In this document: positions 22,399 to 33,675 of the stretch, in pieces
How positions within the stretch are numbered: the first letter of the stretch is position 1
Layout of the letters: each line of letters opens with the position of its first letter
From: Diadema setosum
Lineage: Eukaryota; Echinodermata; Echinoidea; Diadematoida; Diadematidae
NCBI RefSeq assembly: GCF_964275005.1
Contig: NC_092706.1
Location: forward strand, 26,756,942 to 26,820,941
Length of the DNA stretch: 64,000 nucleotides
Direction of reading: 5' to 3'
Notes under the pieces: generated by a model
Told to the model about the DNA's origin: nothing
What the model saw: only the letters and a program-made list of their open reading frames with translations
The model's database searches: none
Program-made: the position numbers and the translations under genes

Positions 22399-25070
22399 AG
22401 GGCGGATCCAGGAATTCTATAAAGGGGAGGCGCCTTTACACAATTAAAGGCTGGCGCGACCCTCGCCCCCCCCCCCCATTTTCTTATTTTCATTTCTGTT
22501 GTGTTGACAAAATACAGAGAGGGGGCACTAAAAGGGGGATGCGCCCCCTCTAAATCCGCGATTGCGTCAACCACAAATGTAAATATTGGATTATCCACAA
22601 ATGTCATGACACGTCGACCACAAATGTCATAACGCGTCACAGAGGCGAATCCAGGAATTCCATAAAAGGAAGGGGGGAGGGCGCCTTCACAAAATCAAAG
22701 GCTGGCGCGACCCATCTTTTGTTATGTTTGTTTCTGTTGGTTTAACCTAATATAGTGAGGGTGCACGAGAGGGGGAAGCGCCCCATCTCGATCCATCATT
22801 GCGTCATTGCTTGCATTACAGGGGCGGATCCAGGAATTTTGTAAAGAGGAGGCGTCTTTACAAAGTCAAAGGCTGGCGCGACCTTCCCTCTCCCCATTTT
22901 CTTATTTTTATTTCTGTTGTGTTGACGAAATAAAGAGAGGGGCACTAAAGGGGGATGCGCCCCCTCTCAATCCGCGATTGCGTCAACCACAAGTCAAAAT
23001 CGGGGATTAACCACAAATGTCATAACGCGTCACAGGGGTGGATCCAGGAATTCCATAAAAGGGGGGGGGGGGGGGCGCCTTTACAAAATCAAAGGCTGGC
23101 GCGACACTCCCCCCACCCAATTTCTTTTTTTTTTTTGTTGTTTCTGCTTTTGCTTTAACCTAATAATTATAGTGAGGGTGCACCAGAGGGGGATGCGCCC
23201 CCTCTCGATCCATCATTGCGTCAACCACAAATATCAAAACCCATTGCTTGCATTACGGGGGCGGATCCAGGAATTCCGTAAAGGGGAGGCGGCTTTAAAA
23301 AATTAAAGGCTACCGCACCCCCCCCCCCCATTTTTTTCTTTTTACCTATCCAATTGTTTTAACCACAAAAAAAAAATAGAAAAGAAAAGAAAGGGGGCAC
23401 CAGATGGGGATGTGCCCCCTCTCGATCTATCATTTCGTCAACCACTAATGACCAAACTCATTGCTTGCATTACAGGGGCGGATCCAGGAATTTCGTAAAG
23501 GGGAGGCGTCTTTACAAAGTCAAAGGTTTGCACGACATTCCCCCTCCCCTATTTTCTTCTTTTTCTTTCTGTTGTGTTGACGAAATAAAGAGAGGGGGCA
23601 CTAATGAGGGATGCGCCCCCTCTCAATCTGCGATTGCGTCAACAGCAAATGTCAAAATCGGGGATTAACCACAAATGTCATAACGCGTCGACCACAGATG
23701 TCAACATTTTCAAACTAACTGCAAATGTGTTAACGCGTCACAGGGGTGGATCCAGGAATCCCGTACAGGGGAGGGGCGCCTTTAAAAAATCAAAGGCTGG
23801 CGTGACCCCCCCCCCCCCCCCATTTTCTTATTTTTACTTCTATTGTTTTAACATAATACAGTGAAGGGGAACTAGAGGGGGAAGCACCCCCTCTCGATCC
23901 ATGATTGCGTCAACCACAAATATCAAAACTCATTGCTTGCATTACGGGGGCGGATCCAGGAATTCCGTAAAGGGGAGACGGCTTTACAAAATAAAAGGCT
24001 CCCGAACCCCCCCCCCCATTTGTTTTTTTTTTTTTATCTATGTTGTTTTAACAAACAAAAAAAAGAAAAGAAAAGAAAGGGGGCACCAGAGGGGGATGCG
24101 CCCCCTCTCGATCCATGATTGGGTCAACCACAAATGACCAAACTCATTGCTTGCATTACAGGGGCGGATCCAGGAATTTCGTAAAGGGGAGGCGTCTTTA
24201 CAAAGTCAAAGGCTGGCGCGACCCTCCGCCATCCCCCATTTTCTTCTTTTTATTTCTGTTGTCTTGATGAAATAAAGAGAGGGGGTACTAAATGGGGATG
24301 CGCCCCTCTCATCTCAATCCGCGATTGCGACAACCGCAAATGTCAAAATCGGAGATTAAGCATAGATGTCATAACACGTCGACCACATGTGTCAAAATTT
24401 TCAAACTAACTGCAAATGTCATAACGCGTCACAGGGGTGGATCCAGGAATTCCGTAAAGGGGATGGGCGCCCTTAAAAAATCAAAGGCTTGCGCGACCCC
24501 CCCCCCCCCCCCATCATCTTATTTTTATTTCTGTTGTTTTAACATAACACAGTGAGGGGTACCAGAGCCCCCTCTCGTTCCATGATTGCGTCAACACCAA
24601 ATATCAAAACTCATTGCTTCAATTACAGGGGCGGATCCAGGAATTCCGTAAAGGGGAGTCGCCTTTACAAAATCAAAGGCTGGCGAGACCCCCCCCCCCC
24701 CCCCCATTTTCTTATTTTTATTTATGTTGCGTTAACAAAACATAGCGAGGGGGCACCAGAGGGGGATGCGCCCCCTCTCGATCAGCGATTGTGCCAACCG
24801 CACCGCAAATGTCAAAATTGGATTAACCACAAATGTCATAAGACGTCGACCACAAAAGGCCCCCCCCCCCTCTTGATCCGCGACTGCGTCAACCACAAGT
24901 TTGTGGCAAATCTCATTGTTTGCACTGCATTGGGCGGAACCAGGAATTCCGTAAAGGGGAGGCCCCTTTACAAAATTAAAGATTGCCGCATCCCATTCTT
25001 TTCTTTTCCTTCATTTTTTACGTTTAAACAAAAGACATAAAAAGAAATAAATAAGGGGGAGGGGGATTGC
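22399..25070 (+). repeat. plus-oriented array of MITE-derived units, fold-back 2
   Basis: About twelve units start near 22400, 22640, 22820, 23031, 23263, 23473, 23739, 23946, 24160, 24430, 24625 and 24930. Alternate units have different spacers: a short one with ACAAATGTCAAAACTCATTGCTTGCATTA, or a long one with several minisatellite phrases and GTCGACCACA. This indicates a higher-order repeat of two or more units. Several units have C-runs of 12-15. Confidence 0.8.
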
Positions 25071-25232
25071 GCAAGCCTTTCATTTTGAAAAGACGTCTCC
25101 TCTTTGCGCTTTAAGGAATTCTTGGACCCGCCCCCGTAATGCAAGCAATGAGTTTTGACATTTGTGGTTGACGCGATCGCGGATCGAGAGGGGGCGCATC
25201 CCCCTCTGGTGCCCCTTTCTATGTTTTTTTTT

Positions 25233-26581
25233 ATGCCTCCGCCACGAAGTGGTGCCGGAGGCATTATGTTTTCGGGTTGTCCGTCCGTCCGTCCGTCCGT
25301 CCGTCCGTCCGTCCTTCCGTCCGTCCGTCCGTCCGTCCTTCCGTCCGTCCGTCCGTCCGTCCTTCCGTCCGTCCGTAATGAATTTTGTGGACAAGGTAAC
25401 TATCAAAACCTGTTGAGGTATCCTAATGAAACTTGGCATGTATGTGTATTAGGGGGTGAAGTTGTGCCTATCAACTTTTGGGTGCACATGCTCAAGGTCA
25501 AAGGTCAAAAGGTCAAGGTCAAATACATAAAATTTCACTATTTCCACCATATCTATTGAATGCCTGAAGATATTTTCTTGAAACTTAGTGTATACATGTA
25601 TTACCCAATTAATATTCTCTGGTGAAAGTTTGGGTCATGAGGTCAAAGGTCAAAGGTCAAAAGGTCAGGGTCAAATACATAAAATTTCACTATTTCCACC
25701 ATATCTATTGAATACGTGAAGATATTTTCTTGAAACTTAGTGTATACATGTATTACCCAATCAAGATTCTCTGGTGAAAGTTTGGGTCATGAGGTCAAAG
25801 GTCAAAAGGTCAAAAGGTCAAGTAAAAATATTAAAACTTCTTTTTTTTTTCCTCCATACCTTGGAAAATTGTTCAAGGTATCTTCATAGAACATAGTATA
25901 TTTCATGGGGTTCATGAGGTTCATGGGGTCAAAGGTCAGGGGTCAAAGGTCAAGTGCAACACTTCAAAATTTTACTATTTCCCTCCTATCATGCAATGCC
26001 AGCAGGGTTATTTTTTTTTTACACTTGGTGTATGCATACATGTGTAACCTAATAGAAATTCTCTGGAAAGTTTTTTTTTCTTCTTTTTTTGCCTCAAAGG
26101 TCAAAAGGTCAAAGATCAAGTGAAAGTGCTGAACTAACTTTTTCCTCCATATCTCGGAAGTGGCTCAAGTTATCTTGAAACTTAGTACATATTATGCATG
26201 TTCTACCTGAAAGTGATTATCTTACAAATTTTAGGGTCAAGGGCCAGATGAAAATGGTAACAATTTACTATTCAATTCAGAAATTGCACTTTTTCTCCAC
26301 ACCTGTACCTTGAAAATTACTGAATGCCTAAATGTATGAATGAGTCAAAGTCGAGTTAAAAGTCCTTAAATCCCTAGATACATGCTCTCCTATTCATCCA
26401 ATTAAACCTAGGTCAAGGAAGGTGAACATTCAACACATTTGTGACAAACTTGTCATTTCAATATTTTGCCAATTTTGTGAAAATGTAATCACACATTGTC
26501 CACATGTACTATCTAGACCTATTGGGAAAATCATGCATTATGGCGGAGGCATACCAGTCGCCAAAGCGACATTTCTAGTTG
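25233..26581 (+). mobile_element. CCTCCGCC-type repeat element with GTCC microsatellite, inserted in a poly-T tract
   Basis: It begins ATGCCTCCGCCACGAAGTGG with a local inverted repeat and GGAGGCATTATGTTTTC, then about 100 bp of (GTCC)n/(CCTT) at 25271-25376. Near the right end is the inverted ATTATGGCGGAGGCAT, then CGCCAAAGCGACATTTCTAGTTG. The interior consists of 145-150 bp units rich in AAGGTCA. The flanking poly-T belongs to the interrupted array unit. The start resembles the element at 49995, so they are one family. ORFs reading PSVRPSVRP are microsatellite translations. Confidence 0.7.
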
Positions 26582-29019
26582 GTTTTTTTTTTTTTTTTTT
26601 TTGTTAAAACAACAGAAGTGAAATAAAAAAAAAATAGGGGTGCGGCATAACGCGTTACAGGGGCGGATCAAGGAGTTTCGTAAAGGGAGGCGTCTTTACA
26701 AAACTAGAACTGCCGCACCCCCACCCCCATTTTTTTCTTTTTTTTTCTATTGTTTTAACTACAGAAAAAGAAAGAGAGGGAGCACCAGAGGGGGATGCGC
26801 CCCCTTCTCGATCCGCGATTGCGTTAACCATAACATCAATACTAATTGCTTGCCTTACAGGGGCGGATCCAGGAATTCCGTAAAGGTGAAGCGCCTTTAC
26901 AAAATTAATATCTGCCGCACCCCCTAATTTTTCTTTTCATTTTTCTATTGTTTAAAAAAGATTAACCCGTTGCATACTAAATTCTGAAATCCCCATAGGT
27001 TTAATACACAGGCCACCAGGTTCCCAAATGGAACGGGTTAAAGGAGTCACCATAGAGGTATGCGCCCCCTCTCGATCTGCGATTGGGTCAAACACAAATG
27101 TCAAAACTCATTGCTTGCATTAGAGGGGCGGGTCCAAACTCCGTAAAGGAGAGGCGCAGTTTATAAAATCAAAGGCTTGCGCAAACCGCCTCGCCTTTTT
27201 TTTTTTCATTTAATTTCTTTTGTGTTTACAAAAATAGAGACGGGGATGGGGTACCGTGTCCCCCTCTAGATCCGCGACTGCGTCAACCACAAGGTAATGG
27301 CAAAACCCATTGTTTGCATTATAGGGGACGGAACCAGGAATTCCGTAAAGGGGAGGCTCCTTTACAAAATTAAAGACTGCCGCTTTAACTGTCCTTTAAA
27401 CAAAAGATATAAAAAGAAATTGATAAGGGGGAGGGGGATTGCGCCAACCTTTCACTTTGAGAAGACGTCTCCCCTTTACGCTTTACGGAATTCCTGGACC
27501 CGCCCCTGTAATGCAAGCAATGAGTTTTGACATTTGTGGTTGACGCAATCGCCGATCGAGAGGGGGCGCATCCCCCTCTGGTGCCCCTTTCTATTATTTG
27601 TTGTTGTTAAAATAACAGAAATGAAAAAAATAGGGGGTGCGGCAGGTTTTAATTTTGTAAAGGGGCCTCCCCTTTACGGAATTCCTGGATACGCCCCTGT
27701 AATGCAAGCAATGAGTTTGGTCATTTGTGGTTGACGCAATCATGGATCGAGAGGGGGCGCACCCCCATGGTGCCCTCTCTCTATATTTTGTTAAAACAAG
27801 AGAAAATGAAAAGAAGAAAATGGGGTGGTGTCGCGCGAGCCTTTGATTTTGTAAAGGCGCCTCCCCTTCACGAAATTCCTGGATACGCCCCTGTTACGCG
27901 TTATGACCTTTGTGGTCGACGTGTTATGACATTTGTGGTTAATCCCTGATTTTCACATTTTTACGGTTGACGCAATCGCGGACTGAGAGGGGGCGCATCC
28001 CCCTTTAGTGCCCCTCTCTTTATTTCGTCAACACAACAGAAATAAGAAGAAAAAAAATGGGGAGGGTCGCGCCAGCCTTTTATTTTGCAAAGGCGCCCCT
28101 CCCCGTTACGGAATTCCTGGACCGCCCCTGTAATGCAAGCAATTAGTTTTTCCATTTGTGGTTGACGCAATGATGGATCGAGAGGGGGCGCATTCTCCTC
28201 TGGTACACCCTCACTATATTAGGTTAAACCAACAGAACAAAAAAAAAAAAAAATGGGAGGGGGGTGGGGGTCGCGCCAGCTTTTGATTTTGTAAAGGCGC
28301 CCCCCCCCCCCGTTTACGGAATTCCTGGATCCACCCCTGTGACGCGTTATGACATTTGTGGTCGACGTGTTATGACATTTGTGGTTAATCCCCGATTTTG
28401 ACTTGTGGTTGACGCAATCGCGGATTGAGAGGGGGCGCACCCCCCTTTAGTGCCCCTCTCTTTATTTCGTCAACACAACAGAAATAAAAAGAAGAAAATG
28501 AGGAGGGGGGAGGGTCGCGCCAGTCTTTGACTATGTAAAGACGCCTCCCCTTTACAAAATTCCTGGATCCGCCCCTGTAATGCAAGCAATGAGTTTTTCC
28601 ATTTGTGGTTGACGCAATGATGGATTGAAAGGGGCGCTTCCCCTCTGGTGCACCCTCACTACATTAGGTTAAACCAACAGAAACAAAAATAAGAAAAGGT
28701 GGGTGGCGCCAGCCTTTGATTTTGTAAAGGCGCCCCCCCCCCCCCCTTTACGCAATTCCTGGATCCGCCCCTGTGACGCGTTATGACATGTTTTTTGTGG
28801 TCGAGATGTTATGACATTTGTGGTTAATCCAATATTGATATTTGTGGTTGACGCAATCGCGGATTTAGAGGGGGCGCATCCCCCTTTAGTGCCCCCTCTC
28901 TGTATTTTGTCAACACAACAGAAATAAAAATAAGAAAATGTGGGGGGGGGGGGGCGAGGGTCGCGCCAGCCTTTGATTTTGCAAAGGCGCCTCCCCTTCA
29001 TGGAATTCCTGGATCGGCC
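26582..29019. repeat. remaining MITE-derived units, fold-back 2 (plus then minus)
   Basis: Plus units lie near 26657, 26858, 27120 and 27325. Minus units follow with tips near 27487, 27677, 27870, 28110, 28316, 28556, 28752 and 29001. A short TTAA element is inserted at 26966-27037. Confidence 0.8.
26966..27037. mobile_element. 72 bp TTAA MITE inserted in the array
   Basis: TTAA at 26962-26965 and 27038-27041 flank inverted tips CCCGTT...AACGGG. It interrupts one array unit within its poly-T/A-rich part. It is a very small piggyBac-type derivative. Confidence 0.7.
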
Positions 29020-29406
29020 CTTGTGACGCGTCATGACATTTGCAGTAAATTTGAAAATTTGGACATTTGTCGTCGACGTGTTATGACATTAGTGGTTAAT
29101 CCGATTTTGACATTTGTCGTCGACGTGTTATGACATTTGGAGTAAAAATGGAAATTTTGACATTTGTCGTCGACGTGTTATGACATTAGTGGTTGATCCG
29201 ATTTTGACATTTGTCGTCGTCGTGTTATGACATTAGTGGTTGTTTTGACATTTGTCGTCGACGTGTTATGACATTAGTGGTTGTTATGACATTTGTCGTC
29301 GTCGTGTTATGACATTAGTGGTTGTTTTGACATTTGTCGTCGACGTGTTATGGCATTAGTGGTTGTTTTGACATTAGTGGGCGATTTTGACATTAGTGGG
29401 CTCTAC
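29020..29406 (-). repeat. right minisatellite arm, fold-back 2
   Basis: Inverse GTCGTCGACGTGTTATGACATT units ending GGGCTCTACA at 29406. Some units have GTCGTCGTCG in place of the palindromic CGTCGACG. Confidence 0.85.
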
Positions 29407-29564
29407 AGGCCTCCTGATGTGATCGTTGTTTTATCGCGATTAGTCTTCAATTCACACAAAGGCAATACAAGTCCAGACCGCGTTGGCTGAAGGATATACC
29501 CCCTCCCCCACCCAACGGGTTTCATGGGACATAGTGTTCACCCTGATAGCAGACTGACGTCAAT

Positions 29565-29873
29565 AAGACGTCTTAACTTGGTCGCAACTGGTAAAACTGG
29601 TCGCACGTCATATTTAAACCATTAAAAGACGTAAAATTTACGTCAGTTTTGTGACGTATATATCACGTCATTTTAGCGACGTATTTATGACGTGAATTTC
29701 ACGTCAGTCTTGAGACAAGTATTCATTATGTCATATTAGCGACGTATTTATGCCGCATAAATCACGTCAGTTTTGTGACGTGTTCATCACGTCATATTAG
29801 CGATGTATTTATGACGTGAATTTCACGTCAGTTTTGTGACGTGTTCATCACGTCATGTTAACGACGTATTTAT
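29565..29873. repeat. ACGT-core minisatellite, left part
   Basis: Units of about 61 bp contain five ACGT cores, for example GACGTATTTATGACGTGAAT. It continues after the LINE at 33676. Confidence 0.85.
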
Positions 29874-30097
29874 TTTATTTTTTTCCCCTTCCACAGGGTT
29901 CCTTTATTGAATAATATCATACACACAAATATATACAAAAAGAGATATGTATGTACATGCAGGTTTAACACATGATATTCTTGGCCATTCTAAATACAAT
30001 AAGAACAGCAAACAGTTACAAAAATCAGTTATAAATTGCAAATTCTTTTCAAAGTGTCAGAAAATTACCTGACAAATCATTTCATAAGAAAACACAA

Positions 30098-32746
30098 TCA
30101 GAGACATTTAGTAAAATTTAACCACTTTTTCATAAATTTCTTTTCTTTCAGATTTGTTTTACATATATACTTTTCAATATCATAATAACTTTTTATCGCT
30201 GACATGATTTGTTCAAAAACTGGCAAACAATTTTTGCATTTGGCTGTAAAAATTTCTTTCCTTACTATAATCATAATGCAATTGAGGGCACTGTTATTAC
30301 GTCCATAAAAACCAAATAATTTATTTTGATTTGTAAGCTTGATATGAATAGCATTACGGGACAGCCAAAGCTCAAGTTTTGACCATATCTCGTTTGAATA
30401 TATACAAGAACAAAATATATGCATAATTGTTTCTTCGCTATTATTACAAAAAGTACATAAGTTATCTGTTACTAATTTAAATCTCAATAAAGCGTCTTTC
30501 ATATAAAGAATTCTATTTAGCATCTTGAACTGAAACCATCTCATGTTTACATCGACAGTTGAATAAAAGGGAATTTGGTAATTAAAACTCCAAATGATAT
30601 TGTCAAAATCAAACTCCTGTTTCCATTTTATAAGACTTTTACATTCCTTTGTCTTATGTTTCAAGAAAGCCTGGTAGATATGTGCAAAACCTTTTTTCAC
30701 TTTCAGTATTAAAAACAATGTTTCAGGGATAATACATGTAGGTTCCATAATCTTAGGTATGACATTTTTATTATAATTAAATCGAATAGCATTACACAAA
30801 CCATAATATTGAAGAAAGTTTACTTGTGCATTGTATTTACGTTGGAAATCAAAATATGAAAGAAATTTTCCATCTGTTCCTAGAACATCGTTAACAAAAC
30901 GTACCCCCTTAGCACACCATGACTTATAATAAATTACATTATTATTAACTTGTATTCTAGGATTGTTCCAAAGGGGTTGACGTGCGATATTATCTACAAT
31001 GGACTGAGTTAAATCTGAAAAGGCTAATAATACCTCTTTCCAAAATGGGTTGCGCATTGAAATGGCTAATTCTTTGTAATGTTCAGCCCCCATGAATAAG
31101 TGGAGAGATGTGTATGATGGAGGCAAGAATGATTGAAACATATGTAAAGTGAGATTTTCGTTACTTTGATAACAAAATAATCTTCTTATCCATGATATTC
31201 TGAGTGATTTAGAATGTATAATAATATCTGTCATTTTAACCCCACCATCACTGTATAATTGGCACATTTGTTTCCTACTTATTTTATCAGGTTTATCGTG
31301 CCATATAAATTTATAAAAAGATCGGTTAACATCATTCATAATTTCTAATTTTGGTTCTGGAAGAGATAAAAGCAAATAATTCAGTTTGGGTATCAATAAA
31401 GATTTTACTATCGTTACTCTCCCTAAGGGAGTCAATGTTCTTTTCAGCCATATCACTATCTGACGTTTTATCTCTTTAACCTTTTCTTGATAATTGTGAT
31501 TAACCATTTCAGATAATTTAACTGAAAAATCAATGCCCAGGTACCTGAAATATCCTTCAGATATCCAGTTTAATTTGTACTCGTGTAAAATCTCTTTTTT
31601 GAAAGTTCTGTTCTTCCCAATCCATATTACTTGAGTTTTAGTTACGTTAATTTTGAGGTTGGACATATTTGCAAATTCATTAAGTATTGTAAGAGCACTT
31701 TGTAAATCCTGGGTTGAACCGTTGAGTGTCAAAAGGGTATCATCTGCATATTGCAAAAGTTTAAGCGATTTCCCATTCATATGCAATCCAAGTAAAGAAT
31801 CCGAGTGTCGCATTAGGATACCAAGTATTTCACTGACTAACAAAAAGAGGTAGGGGGACAAAGGATCTCCCTGGCGACACCCTCGTCCTATTTCAAATCT
31901 ATCTGTACAGTATCCGTTAACTAATACACAAGAGGATGCATTTGCATAAAATAACTTGATCCATTTCTTTACAGATGGACCGAAGTGAAAAAAATCCAGG
32001 ACCTTGAATAGAAAAGTATGCGATACGGAATCGAAAGCTTTTTCGAAATCGACAACAAGAAGCATGCCTGCTATATCATTTAATTCAGTATAAAGTAGCG
32101 TATCATATAATAGACGTATATTTTCGCCAATGAAGCGACCACTCAAAAATCCTGTTTGATTTTCATGTATTAAAAAAGACAAAACGCCCTTGAGTCTATT
32201 TGCAATACAACCGGATGCCAATTTGTAAACTACATTCAGTAAAGTGATCGGGCGCCAATTTTTAAACAAATGTCTAGGTTTATTTCCTTTAGGAATCAAG
32301 GTTATTATTCCCATTTTTTGTGAGTTTGACAATTGTCCTGAGAAATACGCATAATTCAGTGATCTTACCAGAAAATATTTAATATCTTCCCAGAAGTAGC
32401 GATAAAATTCTACAGTAAAACCATCCTGTCCGGGAGATTTATTAATTTTCATAAGTTTTAAATTGGAATAGACCTCATCAACACTAAGTGGACCTTCCAA
32501 TAAAGAGGACAATTGTGAAGACAACTTAGGAATGTCAGGATGATTTAATAACATTTCCAAATTAATTTCATCAGTTTCTTTTTCTGCATAAAGATTAGAG
32601 TAAAAATCAAACACTACCTTAAGTATATCATTTTGTTTATCTAAAATATCACCATTTTCAGTCGATAACTGACGTATTTCTTTATTGATATTATTTTGCT
32701 TTTCCAAATTTAAAAAGAATTTAGAAGGTTTTTCTCCAAACTCCAT
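30098..32746 (-). CDS. LINE ORF2 reverse transcriptase (882 codons open)
   Basis: Reverse transcriptase of an L1/Tx1-group LINE, which copies element RNA at a nicked target site. Motifs in order: GQDGFTVEFY at about 106, NWRPITLLNVVYKLAS at about 163, motif A DFEKAFDSVSH at about 233, motif B GRGCRQGDPLSPYLF at about 287, and the catalytic YADD at 333-336. A C-terminal CTFCNNSEETIMHIFCSC zinc-knuckle-like motif follows the thumb. The frame is fully open and the catalytic residues are present, but it lacks an intact upstream endonuclease. The start at 32746 is just the first Met after the frameshift. Confidence 0.93.
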   Translation of the reverse strand: MEFGEKPSKFFLNLEKQNNINKEIRQLSTENGDILDKQNDILKVVFDFYSNLYAEKETDEINLEMLLNHPDIPKLSSQLSSLLEGPLSVDEVYSNLKLMKINKSPGQDGFTVEFYRYFWEDIKYFLVRSLNYAYFSGQLSNSQKMGIITLIPKGNKPRHLFKNWRPITLLNVVYKLASGCIANRLKGVLSFLIHENQTGFLSGRFIGENIRLLYDTLLYTELNDIAGMLLVVDFEKAFDSVSHTFLFKVLDFFHFGPSVKKWIKLFYANASSCVLVNGYCTDRFEIGRGCRQGDPLSPYLFLLVSEILGILMRHSDSLLGLHMNGKSLKLLQYADDTLLTLNGSTQDLQSALTILNEFANMSNLKINVTKTQVIWIGKNRTFKKEILHEYKLNWISEGYFRYLGIDFSVKLSEMVNHNYQEKVKEIKRQIVIWLKRTLTPLGRVTIVKSLLIPKLNYLLLSLPEPKLEIMNDVNRSFYKFIWHDKPDKISRKQMCQLYSDGGVKMTDIIIHSKSLRISWIRRLFCYQSNENLTLHMFQSFLPPSYTSLHLFMGAEHYKELAISMRNPFWKEVLLAFSDLTQSIVDNIARQPLWNNPRIQVNNNVIYYKSWCAKGVRFVNDVLGTDGKFLSYFDFQRKYNAQVNFLQYYGLCNAIRFNYNKNVIPKIMEPTCIIPETLFLILKVKKGFAHIYQAFLKHKTKECKSLIKWKQEFDFDNIIWSFNYQIPFYSTVDVNMRWFQFKMLNRILYMKDALLRFKLVTDNLCTFCNNSEETIMHIFCSCIYSNEIWSKLELWLSRNAIHIKLTNQNKLFGFYGRNNSALNCIMIIVRKEIFTAKCKNCLPVFEQIMSAIKSYYDIEKYICKTNLKEKKFMKKWLNFTKCL

Positions 32747-32787
32747 CCACTTTATCCGAGATCTAATCGCACTTCCTTCATTTGATT

Positions 32788-32991
32788 TTAACGGAAAGCT
32801 TCCAATTCTAATTTCAATTTATCAATTTCCTCTAATATGGAATTCTTATCATTTAAAATTGTCAATTTTCTTTCTAACTCTTCAATTTTCTTTTCTAAAT
32901 CCTTTTCACTATTCACACTTTGTTTTTTAACGAAAGAAGCATATGATATTGCTTCTCCCCGTATTATCATCATTAAAGTTTCAAAAAATAA
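32788..32991 (-). pseudogene. LINE ORF2 linker between endonuclease and RT
   Basis: Same frame as the endonuclease segment after one stop. It holds the conserved MMIIRGEAISYASFVKKQ linker and a coiled-coil-like stretch (LEKKIEELERKL). A frameshift between about 32746 and 32790 separates it from the reverse transcriptase frame. Confidence 0.85.
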
Positions 32992-33675
32992 CTAATCATT
33001 TACAATAAATTCACAGTCACCCACTATGCAATCATTTTGATCGAACTGCACTCCGTCTTTTGCATAAAACAGAATAGTATCTTTTATTTTTTTCTTAATG
33101 TGTGAAACAAAACCTTCGTTTTTTAGCAAAGAATTATTAAATTTCCAAAAACCAGGGCCTCGTTGTAACTGATTCAAACTGAGACTTAAAAGAATTAAAG
33201 AATGATCTGTTCGATAACCTGGAAGAATATCAACCTTATGCACTAATGAAAGAAGTTCTGAGGATATCAAAAAGAAATCTAATCTACTCTGTTTAAAAGG
33301 GGTAGGTTGTCGCCATGTATAATATTTTTTATCTGAAAATCTAATTCTCCAAGGATCACATAAATCTAATTCATCTTTCATGTTATTTACTTGTTGTTTT
33401 GCTCGCGGGTTATTAACATGCAAGTAGTTATATGTATCAAGGTTTGAATCTTGTACTAAATTCCAGTCTCCACAAACAATAGCGTGTGGATTCTCAAAAT
33501 CTAGTATAATTTGTTGAAGATCTGCAAAAAATGTCGGGTTGTCTGTATTTGGACCATACAACGACGCGATAGTAATATTATATTCGTACAGAGTTACATC
33601 TAAAACCACAAAGTTCCCTGCATTATCTACTTTAAATTTATTTATATTTACCGGGACAGCGTTCTTAAAAAGAAA
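32992..33675 (-). pseudogene. LINE ORF2 endonuclease domain, 5'-truncated
   Basis: The open frame runs from the truncation point (FLFKNAVPVNINKF) leftward. It contains the APE-type endonuclease landmarks GDWNLVQD, SRLDFFLIS and YRTDHSLI, and WKFN after the domain. The N-terminal catalytic residues are absent. A TAG stop at 32992-32994 ends it, but the same frame reopens directly afterwards. Confidence 0.9.

Larger units (their letters stand above)
18199..29406. mobile_element. 11.2 kb TU-like modular fold-back complex
   Basis: The region starts TGTAGAGCCCACTAATGTC and ends with the exact inverse (29388-29406); another inverse copy of this tip lies at about 22090-22107. It divides into two fold-backs, 18199-22107 and 22108-29406. 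Each has minisatellite arms and a core of tandem 190-280 bp units that switch orientation near the middle. The first core has about 9 plus units then 7 minus units, with the switch near 20390. The second is more complex (plus, minus, plus, minus), with an unrelated insert at 25233-26581. The plan of tandem-repeat outer arms and a variable inner domain recalls the TU elements of sea urchins. No transposase ORF exists; all ORFs are repeat translations. No target duplication was found outside 18199/29406. Confidence 0.7.
29874..33675 (-). mobile_element. 5'-truncated L1/Tx1-type LINE
   Basis: A non-LTR retrotransposon on the minus strand. Its 3' end (left) has AATAAA and an A-rich tail. Flanking copies of AACGACGTATTTAT at 29860-29873 and 33676-33689 look like a 14 bp target duplication, though the host minisatellite carries this motif anyway. 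ORF1 and the N-terminal part of the endonuclease are missing, so insertion was 5'-truncated. ORF2 is also interrupted by one in-frame stop and one frameshift. It is dead but well preserved. Confidence 0.9.

Noticed and set aside
25080-25559. ORFs of 119 and 134 codons with RTDGRTDG or PSVRPSVRP repeats
   Set aside because: They are translations of the (GTCC)n microsatellite.
18199-29406. CRISPR-like array
   Set aside because: The repeats are 41-280 bp, highly variable and inverted, with no cas genes, in eukaryotic DNA.
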